Virus record (IMG/VR): IMGVR_UViG_3300031784_000160
Coordinates: 1-28,102 of that record
Source of the DNA: a virus
Length of the DNA stretch: 28,102 bases
Reading direction: 5' to 3' (one strand)
The position numbers and the translations under genes were made by a program. Every line of letters starts with the position of its first letter. Within the stretch, counting starts at the first letter, position 1. This document shows positions 15,600 to 21,555 of this stretch, piece after piece. The notes below the pieces were generated by a model that worked only from the letters and a program-made list of their open reading frames with translations, had not been told where the DNA came from and did no database searches.

Positions 15600-16267
15600 G
15601 ATCATTAAAAGAAATAACACCTCGAAATTTTAATCATTTTTGCCAGCGAACAACTAATTATCAAAAATCTCAATTAAGGCAAGATTTATTTATATTGTTT
15701 ATTACTAATTTTAAACAAAATGGATATTTTATTGAAGCAGGGGCAAGTGATGGGGTTACATTTAGTAATACTTTTACTTTAGAAAAAAACTTTAATTGGC
15801 AAGGAATATTAATTGAACCAGGTCTATATTGGAAAGAACTTTTAAGTAAAAATAGAACATGTCATATAGGTTATAAAGCTCTTTGGAAAGAAAATAATTC
15901 TGTTCTATTTAATGAGATTCAAAATAATCCTACTTTATCACATATATCCTCTATTGATTCAAGTAGTTGGATGTTTGATATCAATCAAGAGAAAAAATCA
16001 CAATATACAGTCCCCAGTACCACTTTAGTAGATATATTAAAATATTATGATGCCCCAAATGTTATAGATTATTTATCTTTAGATATTGAAGGTTCAGAAT
16101 ATGATGTTTTAAATAGTTTTAATTTTGAAACATATGATATTAAAATTATAACAGTTGAACATAATTATTCTCCCAATAGAGAAAAAATATTTAATCTACT
16201 ACAAAGCAAATATAATCGTGTGTTAACTGAAGTAAGTGGAAAAGAGGATTGGTATATTAAAAAATAA
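15596..16267 (+). CDS. FkbM-family SAM-dependent methyltransferase
   Basis: A 223-residue methyltransferase of the FkbM family, closer to the subgroup beginning with SQLRQDLFILF. Motif I is YFIEAGASDGVTFSNT, motif II ILIEPG, and the family hallmark LSLDIEGSEYDVLNSF is followed by IITVEHNYSPNR. It is the last gene of the glycan cluster, overlapping the GT2 gene by ATGA; a promoter follows directly. It and the 9769 gene may methylate different hydroxyls. Confidence 0.9.
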   Translation: MRSLKEITPRNFNHFCQRTTNYQKSQLRQDLFILFITNFKQNGYFIEAGASDGVTFSNTFTLEKNFNWQGILIEPGLYWKELLSKNRTCHIGYKALWKENNSVLFNEIQNNPTLSHISSIDSSSWMFDINQEKKSQYTVPSTTLVDILKYYDAPNVIDYLSLDIEGSEYDVLNSFNFETYDIKIITVEHNYSPNREKIFNLLQSKYNRVLTEVSGKEDWYIKK

Positions 16268-16299
16268 TTTGGCTTTATAATTTCTTAATGTTATATTTA
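16268..16299 (+). promoter_or_regulatory. Bacteroidota-type promoter after the glycan cluster
   Basis: TTTG (16268-16271) and TATATTTA (16292-16299) are exactly 20 nt apart, with TTTGGC and TTAATGT extensions shared with the 18822 and 21114 sites. The -33 box begins immediately after the stop of the methyltransferase gene. ATG 16316 lies 16 nt beyond the -7 box. Confidence 0.68.
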
Positions 16300-16314
16300 A
16301 TCAAAATTAAGAAA
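16281..16314 (+). repeat. Perfect 9-bp inverted repeat flanking the promoter -7 box
   Basis: TTTCTTAAT (16281-16289) and ATTAAGAAA (16306-16314) are exact reverse complements separated by 16 nt that contain the TATATTTA element. The arrangement could be an operator for a dimeric regulator or a hairpin just before the ATG. AT-rich DNA makes chance symmetry more likely. Confidence 0.5.
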
Positions 16315-16315
16315 C

Positions 16316-16498
16316 ATGGATTATACTAACAGTGATTATTATTTCTATTCACACTTAGACCCAGATAGAGAACCTATTGGAACATGTAAAGCAGGTACTT
16401 TAGGTATAGCTACTTATTATTTTGCCTCTATGAAAGGTATGGATACTAAAAATTTTTTAAAATTATATTCTATAGGAGTAAAAAATGAATCTAGATAA
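16316..16498 (+). CDS. Small protein of unknown function
   Basis: A 60-residue protein, Tyr-rich and Asp-rich at its N-terminus (DYTNSDYYFYSHLDPDREP), with a single Cys in GTCKAGTLG. No recognised family. It is supported by the promoter just upstream and a 14-nt overlap with the next gene. Confidence 0.68.
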   Translation: MDYTNSDYYFYSHLDPDREPIGTCKAGTLGIATYYFASMKGMDTKNFLKLYSIGVKNESR

Positions 16499-16874
16499 TT
16501 TTGGAGATAGACTAAAAATCAGTCGCAATAAACAGTCTCAAGAAAAAGATGTGTTTGTTGAATTTGTTAGCATGTTAGATGAATGTTGGGCTAAAACTAA
16601 TTTTCTCCATGATCATCTAAAAATTGATTTTTATAATTATGAGGAAGCATACTATAGTATTATTGAAGATCTTATTTATCTTAAGTATGGAGATGAAGTA
16701 GGTGCTTTGATTTTATGGTATGTATATGATAGATTTGATTCTGAAGGTAATCTTCAAAAACTAGAAGTAGCTATTCCTGGTAAAGATAAAAAAATTTACA
16801 CTCTTAAGACAGCTCTTGATCTTTGGAATTTAATTGATAAAATAAATAAAGCAAATCAAAATAACAATTTATGA
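16485..16874 (+). CDS. Small helical protein of unknown function
   Basis: A 129-residue soluble, acidic protein that looks largely helical (for example YEEAYYSIIEDLIYLKYGDEVGALILWYVYDRF split by a short loop) with a Lys-rich segment near residue 100. No motif recognised. It is coupled to both neighbours through 14-nt and ATGA overlaps. Confidence 0.78.
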   Translation: MNLDNFGDRLKISRNKQSQEKDVFVEFVSMLDECWAKTNFLHDHLKIDFYNYEEAYYSIIEDLIYLKYGDEVGALILWYVYDRFDSEGNLQKLEVAIPGKDKKIYTLKTALDLWNLIDKINKANQNNNL

Positions 16875-17245
16875 GTAGATACTGTAAAGTATGTGGTATT
16901 GAAATTGATCCTCGAAGGATAGCCATCCTCCCAGACACCCAAACATGTACTCAGCATTCAACAGCTGAAAAGAAAGTAGCAATGGTAGTTCAAATGGGAG
17001 AGGGTGATCATACATGGACTGAGACATATGCTGTGGAGAGAGAAGTATATGATAAGATTCAAGAAGCAGAAAAGAATTTTAGAAAAACAACCACACCTAG
17101 AAAACCAAAAGTGAAATCACCTGAAGAAGAGGAAGAATTATCTGTTTTAGATGAGGTAGAAGAAGAAACAGAATTATCAGAAGATGAATATACTGATGAT
17201 GAAGATGATTATTCAAATGATGAATATACTGAAGACGAAGACTAA
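16871..17245 (+). CDS. DksA/TraR-like zinc-finger protein with acidic tail
   Basis: This 124-residue protein begins with a compact zinc-finger: Cys5, Cys8 (YCKVCGIEIDPRRI), then Cys26 and His29 (TCTQH). The IDPRRIAILPDTQTC wording is very close to the DksA/TraR finger, except that the fourth ligand is His rather than Cys. DksA-type proteins enter the RNA polymerase secondary channel through a coiled coil; only a short helix follows here. The last 45 residues are almost all Glu/Asp plus Ser/Tyr, a nucleic-acid-mimic-like or disordered tail. It could act on transcription, but this is inference. It shares ATGA with the gene before and TAATG with the next. Confidence 0.75.
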   Translation: MSRYCKVCGIEIDPRRIAILPDTQTCTQHSTAEKKVAMVVQMGEGDHTWTETYAVEREVYDKIQEAEKNFRKTTTPRKPKVKSPEEEEELSVLDEVEEETELSEDEYTDDEDDYSNDEYTEDED

Positions 17246-17889
17246 TGCCTAAAGCAATACATTTAAGTAAAGAGCAAATTTTAGCAGCAATGGACAAGAC
17301 TAAGTCTGTTCGTGCCGCGGCTCGTTACCTAAATATTTCATACCAGCATCTTAAAAAATGGATGAAACTATATAAGGATGATAATGGAGTTACTTTATTT
17401 GAAGCACATAAAAACCAGTCAGGTAAAGGTATCCCTAAATTCTTATCAGCATCTCATTATAATAAAAAAGAACCAGCGTTATTAGACATACTAGAAGGTA
17501 GAGTTAACCCAGCTCATTTTAACCCTCAAAAGATAAAGTATAGAATGATAACTGAGGGTTATTTAAAGGAAGAATGCTATGGTTGTGGATTCCATGAACG
17601 TCGAGTATCTGATTATAAAACCCCACTTATTCTACATTTTAAGAATGGTAACAAACAACATTACTCTTTAAATAATATGGAGATGTTATGTTACAATTGT
17701 TATTATTTAACTGTAGGAGACTTATACACTGATAAACAACTTGAAGGATTAGAAGACCATAAACCGATGAATGAGAGCCATGTTGATTGGGAATTAGATG
17801 ATTATACTCTTCAACGACTGAAAGAATTAGGTTTAGATAAATCTCATCCTCCTACCGATGATGGAAGTGAATTTATTAGTAGACTTTAA
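17245..17889 (+). CDS. HTH protein with degenerate HNH-type zinc domain
   Basis: A 214-residue protein. Residues 8-43 form a helix-turn-helix (SVRAAARYLNISYQHLKKWM) suited to DNA binding. Residues 111-152 have the four zinc cysteines of an HNH/treble-clef domain (Cys111, Cys114, Cys149, Cys152) with PLIL...NGN...LNN...LCYNC between. Aligned without gaps to active HNH domains, the catalytic His position is Phe132 and the His after the last CXXC is Tyr153, so nuclease activity is doubtful. A DNA-binding or regulatory role is more likely than homing. It follows the DksA-like gene by a 1-nt overlap. Confidence 0.8.
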   Translation: MPKAIHLSKEQILAAMDKTKSVRAAARYLNISYQHLKKWMKLYKDDNGVTLFEAHKNQSGKGIPKFLSASHYNKKEPALLDILEGRVNPAHFNPQKIKYRMITEGYLKEECYGCGFHERRVSDYKTPLILHFKNGNKQHYSLNNMEMLCYNCYYLTVGDLYTDKQLEGLEDHKPMNESHVDWELDDYTLQRLKELGLDKSHPPTDDGSEFISRL

Positions 17890-17903
17890 ATATTTATTAG
17901 TAG

Positions 17904-18059
17904 ATGAAGAAGAAAAAACACGATAGTATTATTAATGATTATGACAAAATTAAGTCTAAACATCTTGATAATTTAGCTAGTAAAATGTTAGCTAATGATG
18001 AGAAGATGAATAAACTTAAAGGTAAAGATATTAACCCTAAATTTTTAGACTTATTTTAA
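17904..18059 (+). CDS. Short Lys-rich protein of unknown function
   Basis: A 51-codon gene filling the gap between two larger genes: ATG 17904, stop 18057-18059, and the next ATG 1 nt later. The product is basic and helical (MKKKKHDSIINDYDKIKSK...), ending INPKFLDLF. No family recognised; coding is supported by the snug fit and intact frame. Confidence 0.62.
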   Translation: MKKKKHDSIINDYDKIKSKHLDNLASKMLANDEKMNKLKGKDINPKFLDLF

Positions 18060-18060
18060 T

Positions 18061-18420
18061 ATGGCTATTGAGATTAACCTAAATAATAGTGACGAGTTTC
18101 AAGATATGATTGATAGGAAAGATTTCACTATAGCTAAAGCTGTGGTGGAGACTATTCTAGCCAATCTAAATACTCGCAAGAAGCACCTCCATGTACTATC
18201 AGTTAATTGTTTAGAGGATGGAGCTACATATGATATTACTTTAGAAAAAAAGTATTTTGCTGAGACGTTACAAGAAAATTTAAAATACTATGTTGAGAAA
18301 GAACTTTATGAAGAATGTTCTCAAATAGTAGAAGCTATAAACCAATTAAAAGAAACACCAGATGGCACTAAAAATCCCAACACACCAAGCAGAAAAAATA
18401 AGAAAAAAGAGACCAAATAG
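18061..18420 (+). CDS. Small helical protein of unknown function
   Basis: A 119-residue protein with two predicted helical regions and a strand pair (HLHVLSVNCLEDGATYDITLEKKYF), and a Lys/Asn/Pro-rich disordered C-terminal tail of about 25 residues. The tail-coding region overlaps the next gene in another frame by 59 nt. No recognised motif. Confidence 0.75.
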   Translation: MAIEINLNNSDEFQDMIDRKDFTIAKAVVETILANLNTRKKHLHVLSVNCLEDGATYDITLEKKYFAETLQENLKYYVEKELYEECSQIVEAINQLKETPDGTKNPNTPSRKNKKKETK

Positions 18421-18496
18421 GCACTCAAAAAAGAGATCAAGCAAGATTAAAACTAGCAAGAACTATAAAAAATCTTACAAAGGACAAGGTAGATAA
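18362..18496 (+). CDS. Very small basic protein (KNYKK-x-YxGQGR type)
   Basis: A 44-residue, strongly basic protein (MALKIPTHQAEKIRKKRPNR... ending KNYKKSYKGQGR). Short phage proteins with this SKNYKK-YxGQG ending are common and probably bind nucleic acid, though their function is not known to me. It overlaps the 3' end of the previous gene by 59 nt in another frame. Confidence 0.65.
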   Translation: MALKIPTHQAEKIRKKRPNRHSKKRSSKIKTSKNYKKSYKGQGR

Positions 18497-18515
18497 TAAA
18501 ACCAAAAATAAAGTT

Positions 18516-18674
18516 ATGAGTAAAAATTCACCAATTCAAAATTATGAATGCGCTAAAGCATTTGGCCAGGTTATGGAATCAATTCGTAAAAAGAATCAAC
18601 GCCAACAGCAATCTAATCAACCAAAACAGAAACTAGAAAAGTACCATCCTGCTTTAAAGTACAATGGACAGTAG
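18516..18674 (+). CDS. Small Gln/Lys-rich protein of unknown function
   Basis: A 52-residue protein preceded by AAAGTTATG, the start context seen at several genes here. The N-terminal helix NYECAKAFGQVMESIRKKNQ leads into a Gln-rich stretch and the ending YHPALKYNGQ. It overlaps the next gene by 11 nt. Confidence 0.62.
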   Translation: MSKNSPIQNYECAKAFGQVMESIRKKNQRQQQSNQPKQKLEKYHPALKYNGQ

Positions 18675-18813
18675 TGTTCTAGCATATTTTGATGAGATCC
18701 CTGATAAGTACTTAATCTTAATGGCTGAGTATAATTGGGAAAAGTTAGAAGAATTATGTATACTTCTAACATTAGATATTGAAGTAGCCAATCAAGGGAG
18801 GTTAAGTAATTAA
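18664..18813 (+). CDS. Small helical protein of unknown function
   Basis: A 49-residue acidic protein (MDSSVLAYFDEIPDKYLILM...), mostly helical, overlapping the previous gene by 11 nt. It ends just before the promoter at 18822. No family recognised. Confidence 0.6.
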   Translation: MDSSVLAYFDEIPDKYLILMAEYNWEKLEELCILLTLDIEVANQGRLSN

Positions 18814-18821
18814 CCCTCTTG

Positions 18822-18853
18822 TTTGGCTTCCCAAGACCTTGATGTTATATTTA
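18822..18853 (+). promoter_or_regulatory. Bacteroidota-type promoter before the SWIM gene
   Basis: TTTG (18822-18825) and TATATTTA (18846-18853) are exactly 20 nt apart. TTGATGTTATATTTAGATAT here is repeated at 21131. TTGG-CTTC-CCAA (18823-18834) forms a small dyad over the -33 element. ATG 18870 lies 16 nt downstream. Confidence 0.7.
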
Positions 18854-18869
18854 GATATAATTAAAGGTT

Positions 18870-19199
18870 ATGATTGAACGTACATATGAATTTAAAGATG
18901 GTAAACACTATGTCAAGGGAGGATTTACACCACCTATGATAGTTGACCTAGTGACCAAGAAAGCTATTATACCTTGGTGGGTGAATGTACCATTAGATAC
19001 TACTCTAGATGATATCATTTGGGAGAGAGGTGATTTAGAAATTATTAAACCTCAATCAAATATTATTGAAGTAGCCTCTAGTTCAGGTGAAGGTAAATAC
19101 CAAATCAAAAAAGTAGGTAATAAATACCAATGTAATTGTCCTGGTTATTGGAGAAGTAAAGATCGTATCTGTAAGCATATTAAACAAATAATAAATTAA
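18870..19199 (+). CDS. SWIM zinc-finger protein
   Basis: A 109-residue protein whose C-terminus has the SWIM zinc-binding pattern CXC...CXH: Cys88, Cys90, Cys101, His103 (YQCNCPGYWRSKDRICKHI). SWIM domains bind DNA or protein partners. The N-terminal half is beta-rich with no recognised domain (GKHYVKGGFTPPMIVDLVTK). It starts a small operon of tiny genes; start context AGGTTATG. Confidence 0.84.
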   Translation: MIERTYEFKDGKHYVKGGFTPPMIVDLVTKKAIIPWWVNVPLDTTLDDIIWERGDLEIIKPQSNIIEVASSSGEGKYQIKKVGNKYQCNCPGYWRSKDRICKHIKQIIN

Positions 19200-19203
19200 G
19201 GTT

Positions 19204-19437
19204 ATGAAAAAAGTAGGAAAAATCACAAACACATGGAAACGAGCACTCCAACAAATTCGCTCAAATCAACTCAATGAGGCTATTGAAACATTAGATGAAT
19301 GTCTATTGATTCTAACTATAGCGACTGAGGATAATACTGAAGAACTAGATGGTGTGAGTGTTGATCTTTGGAAAACACGAGTATGGGTTAAACTAGAAGA
19401 CTTAGACGCAGTACCAGCTTATGATCAGTACATCTAA
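19204..19437 (+). CDS. Small helical protein of unknown function
   Basis: A 77-residue, TPR-like helical protein (WKRALQQIRSNQLNEAIETLDECLLIL resembles one helical hairpin when split at the turn). AGGTTATG start context, 4 nt after the SWIM gene. No family recognised. The 3' end overlaps the next gene by 17 nt. Confidence 0.72.
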   Translation: MKKVGKITNTWKRALQQIRSNQLNEAIETLDECLLILTIATEDNTEELDGVSVDLWKTRVWVKLEDLDAVPAYDQYI

Positions 19438-19642
19438 GAAAAAATTAGTAACTGAAGACCCAGATAGAAAGCCATATATTGTTTATAATGAACATTTACA
19501 AGTATGGGTGGGTCTAAAAGATGGAGGTAGAGTAGCTTTATTCTCTGATGAGTATGATGAAGCAAAACCACTCCATTATGATCAACAGTTTAGAACCCTG
19601 CAGCGTGTAGCTGGATGTAAATTAGAAAGAGAATATATATGA
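19421..19642 (+). CDS. Small protein of unknown function
   Basis: A 73-residue, beta-rich protein (PYIVYNEHLQVWVGLKDGGR) with no recognised motif. The chosen start gives a 17-nt overlap with the previous gene, and its stop overlaps the next start by ATGA. Confidence 0.68.
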   Translation: MISTSKKKLVTEDPDRKPYIVYNEHLQVWVGLKDGGRVALFSDEYDEAKPLHYDQQFRTLQRVAGCKLEREYI

Positions 19643-19977
19643 AATTATTAATAGGAATAGGGGTTGGAGTGTTAGCTCAATTGTTAACATTCCTTCAACT
19701 TCAAGGTAGGTGGAAATTTCCTTGGATGAAAGAACACCCCCATATAGTTGTATGGCTAGGTATCCCTATATCCTATTTGTTCATGTATTCAGTTCAATGT
19801 ATGGTAGAACATTTTGGAGGACAACTTTGGCCTTCTAGACTAATAGGTTTTGCTATTGGAACTATTATTTTTACATTTATGTCATTAAATTGGTTTAATG
19901 AACCTATATCTGTGAAGACAGGTGTATGTTTGTTTTTAAGTATTTGTATTTTATGTGTTCAATTATTTATGAAATAG
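19639..19977 (+). CDS. Small multi-pass membrane protein
   Basis: A 112-residue hydrophobic protein with about four transmembrane segments (LLIGIGVGVLAQLLTFL; VVWLGIPISYLFMYSV; LIGFAIGTIIFTFMSL; GVCLFLSICILCVQLF). It overlaps the preceding gene by ATGA. A holin or an inner-membrane accessory factor is possible; nothing in the sequence decides this. Confidence 0.75.
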   Translation: MKLLIGIGVGVLAQLLTFLQLQGRWKFPWMKEHPHIVVWLGIPISYLFMYSVQCMVEHFGGQLWPSRLIGFAIGTIIFTFMSLNWFNEPISVKTGVCLFLSICILCVQLFMK

Positions 19978-19978
19978 T

Positions 19979-20278
19979 ATGGCTGAAAAAACAGGTAATA
20001 CAGTAAAATTGTTTTATAATTTCCCTACTCAATTAAGTACTGAAATATTCAGTAATGGAGAGTGGTATCGGGTTACATGTCGTAATTTTAGGAGTTTTAA
20101 TGGCCCAAGACGTATTATGAAATTCAATAAACAGAATGAACCATACTACGAAGAATATAATGGTCCTGTCTTTTTATTTGAAACAAATGTTAGATTAAAA
20201 GACATGAGTAAAAAAGGATATGTTTATCCTCATGATACACCTCCTAAAGCTAAGCCAAGACCTTATGAATATTTATAA
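19979..20278 (+). CDS. Small protein of unknown function
   Basis: A 99-residue, Phe/Tyr-rich, probably beta-fold protein ending in a Lys/Pro-rich tail (TPPKAKPRPYEYL). It starts 1 nt after the membrane protein's stop. No recognised family. Confidence 0.74.
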   Translation: MAEKTGNTVKLFYNFPTQLSTEIFSNGEWYRVTCRNFRSFNGPRRIMKFNKQNEPYYEEYNGPVFLFETNVRLKDMSKKGYVYPHDTPPKAKPRPYEYL

Positions 20279-20285
20279 TTAACCA

Positions 20286-20510
20286 ATGAAAAACCTAACC
20301 ATGAACCCAACATCAGTAACCATGGAGTATATCATTAAATCCGCCATTTATGAGAATAAAATGGAATTGATAGCCCCATCTAGAGAGTACACGGATAAAG
20401 AGGTAGCATATATAAAAGGTTATATACAGAGTTTAGAGGATATGTTAGAAGAATTTACACTTTTGAACAAAGAGGATTTAACTTCTACTTATAAGATATG
20501 TTTAAATTAG
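20286..20510 (+). CDS. Small helical protein of unknown function
   Basis: A 74-residue acidic, helical protein (MEYIIKSAIYENKMEL, then DKEVAYIKGYIQSLEDMLEEF). No recognised family. A hairpin lies between its stop and the next gene. Confidence 0.68.
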   Translation: MKNLTMNPTSVTMEYIIKSAIYENKMELIAPSREYTDKEVAYIKGYIQSLEDMLEEFTLLNKEDLTSTYKICLN

Positions 20511-20515
20511 TTATA

Positions 20516-20537
20516 GGCACCGTATTTATACGGTACC
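20516..20537 (+). promoter_or_regulatory. Hairpin just upstream of a start codon
   Basis: ACCGTA (20519-20524) and TACGGT (20529-20534) form a perfect 6-bp stem around TTTA, extended by GG/CC beyond one mismatch. It ends 1 nt before ATG 20539 and lacks a T-tract, so it is more likely to affect translation of that gene than to terminate transcription. Confidence 0.45.
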
Positions 20538-20538
20538 A

Positions 20539-20757
20539 ATGGCTGAACAATTATTAACATATCATTTTCATAAAATAGTTAAAGTAATTGGCTCATGTGA
20601 GAGCGAGGAACAATTACTGACTGCTAAGGAAATGATAGTTAATTTTACTTGGTACTGGAAAAGTAAAGGTTTAGATACTAAAACATTAGACCATTACTTA
20701 AAATATTTTAGTATACTGTTTAACTATAAAAAAAGTTCCATCTTAAACTATGAGTAA
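20539..20757 (+). CDS. Small helical protein of unknown function
   Basis: A 72-residue protein with basic and aromatic helices (FHKIVKVIGSCESEEQLLTAKE; LDHYLKYFSILFNYKKSS). It has a hairpin directly before its ATG and overlaps the next gene by 8 nt. No recognised family. Confidence 0.66.
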   Translation: MAEQLLTYHFHKIVKVIGSCESEEQLLTAKEMIVNFTWYWKSKGLDTKTLDHYLKYFSILFNYKKSSILNYE

Positions 20758-20923
20758 CGAAGAACGCATTGAGGACATTTGTTTTTACGCCTACCAAAGA
20801 GGAGACTATGATCAGTTAATAGAGTTGGTTATTAAAAGTGAAAAGAAAAATCCCCATAAATTAAGAATTGAACACTTTGAATATGCTAATTTCAAACTAA
20901 ACACCAGCTACATGCTGAAATAA
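20750..20923 (+). CDS. Small protein of unknown function
   Basis: A 57-residue gene, with ATG inside the end of the previous gene (8-nt overlap) and a normal stop. The helix ERIEDICFYAYQRGDYDQLI precedes a basic half. No family recognised. Confidence 0.6.
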   Translation: MSNEERIEDICFYAYQRGDYDQLIELVIKSEKKNPHKLRIEHFEYANFKLNTSYMLK

Positions 20924-20933
20924 ATTAAAGAAT

Positions 20934-21107
20934 ATGTGGTTTATATTTGTTTTATTAGTTGTTCTTATAATTGGAGGCATATTCATGGATTTGTTATATA
21001 GATTTGAAAAAGCACCAAAACCTGAGTCTAAGTATGTTCAAATTATACATTGGTGTTTAGTGGCTCTTTTTTATATCACTATTATATATTGGATTAGAAC
21101 TTGGTAA
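20934..21107 (+). CDS. Small two-helix membrane protein
   Basis: A 57-residue protein with two hydrophobic helices (FIFVLLVVLIIGGIFMDLLY and IIHWCLVALFYITIIYWI) joined by a charged loop (RFEKAPKPESKYVQ). This hairpin layout fits a class II holin-like or accessory membrane protein, but no lysis gene is adjacent. It ends just before the promoter at 21114. Confidence 0.65.
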   Translation: MWFIFVLLVVLIIGGIFMDLLYRFEKAPKPESKYVQIIHWCLVALFYITIIYWIRTW

Positions 21108-21113
21108 AATAAG

Positions 21114-21145
21114 TTTGGCCCTCCAAGGTTTTGATGTTATATTTA
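21114..21145 (+). promoter_or_regulatory. Bacteroidota-type promoter before a small basic gene and clpP-like gene
   Basis: TTTG (21114-21117) and TATATTTA (21138-21145) are exactly 20 nt apart. TTGATGTTATATTTAGATAT is identical to the 18822 site, and TTGG-CCCT-CCAA (21115-21126) again covers the -33 box. ATG 21164 is 18 nt downstream. Confidence 0.7.
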
Positions 21146-21163
21146 GATATAAATTAAAAACAC

Positions 21164-21298
21164 ATGGAAAAGAATATCACATACAATGGATTATCAGAAC
21201 GACATGTCGCTCAGATTATCAGACGAAAAATGATTCAGAAAGCCAAACCTTCAGGTAAAGCTTATAAAAGAGAAAAATTTAGGTTCATAGGTGAATGA
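21164..21298 (+). CDS. Very small basic protein
   Basis: A 44-residue Lys/Arg-rich protein (ERHVAQIIRRKMIQKAKPSG) that overlaps the next gene by ATGA and directly follows a promoter. It may bind nucleic acid; family unknown. Confidence 0.62.
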   Translation: MEKNITYNGLSERHVAQIIRRKMIQKAKPSGKAYKREKFRFIGE

Positions 21299-21555
21299 AA
21301 AGGTTATATTTTTATAATGATAATGTTTATGTTATATTAAGAGCTATTCCTGTTAGTAACTTCTATAAGAAAGAAGAATTAAATAGAGAGTTTCTTAATG
21401 GATGGAAAGAGTATTTAGGAGCGGATCATATATTAAAAACTGATACTCATTTCTTGTTTTGTGAAATTATTCAAGAACCTGAATGGAATGAAATAACAGA
21501 AGAATTAATAGTTACAGATGAAGAACAGTTACAACCCGAACAGCAAGATATTTAG
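21295..21555 (+). CDS. Small protein of unknown function
   Basis: An 86-residue protein with an aromatic, beta-rich N-terminus (RLYFYNDNVYVILRAIPVSNFY) and an acidic Gln/Glu C-terminal tail. The tail overlaps the ClpP-like gene by 38 nt in another frame. No recognised family. Confidence 0.68.
   Translation: MKRLYFYNDNVYVILRAIPVSNFYKKEELNREFLNGWKEYLGADHILKTDTHFLFCEIIQEPEWNEITEELIVTDEEQLQPEQQDI

Noticed and set aside
17245-17889. Active HNH homing endonuclease
   Set aside because: Both catalytic histidines are replaced (Phe132, Tyr153) and no interrupted gene or intron is evident nearby.
18790-18822. Terminator from the GAGGTTAA/TTAACC dyad at the 18813 stop
   Set aside because: The stem needs a bulge and is not followed by a real T-tract; it may be chance.
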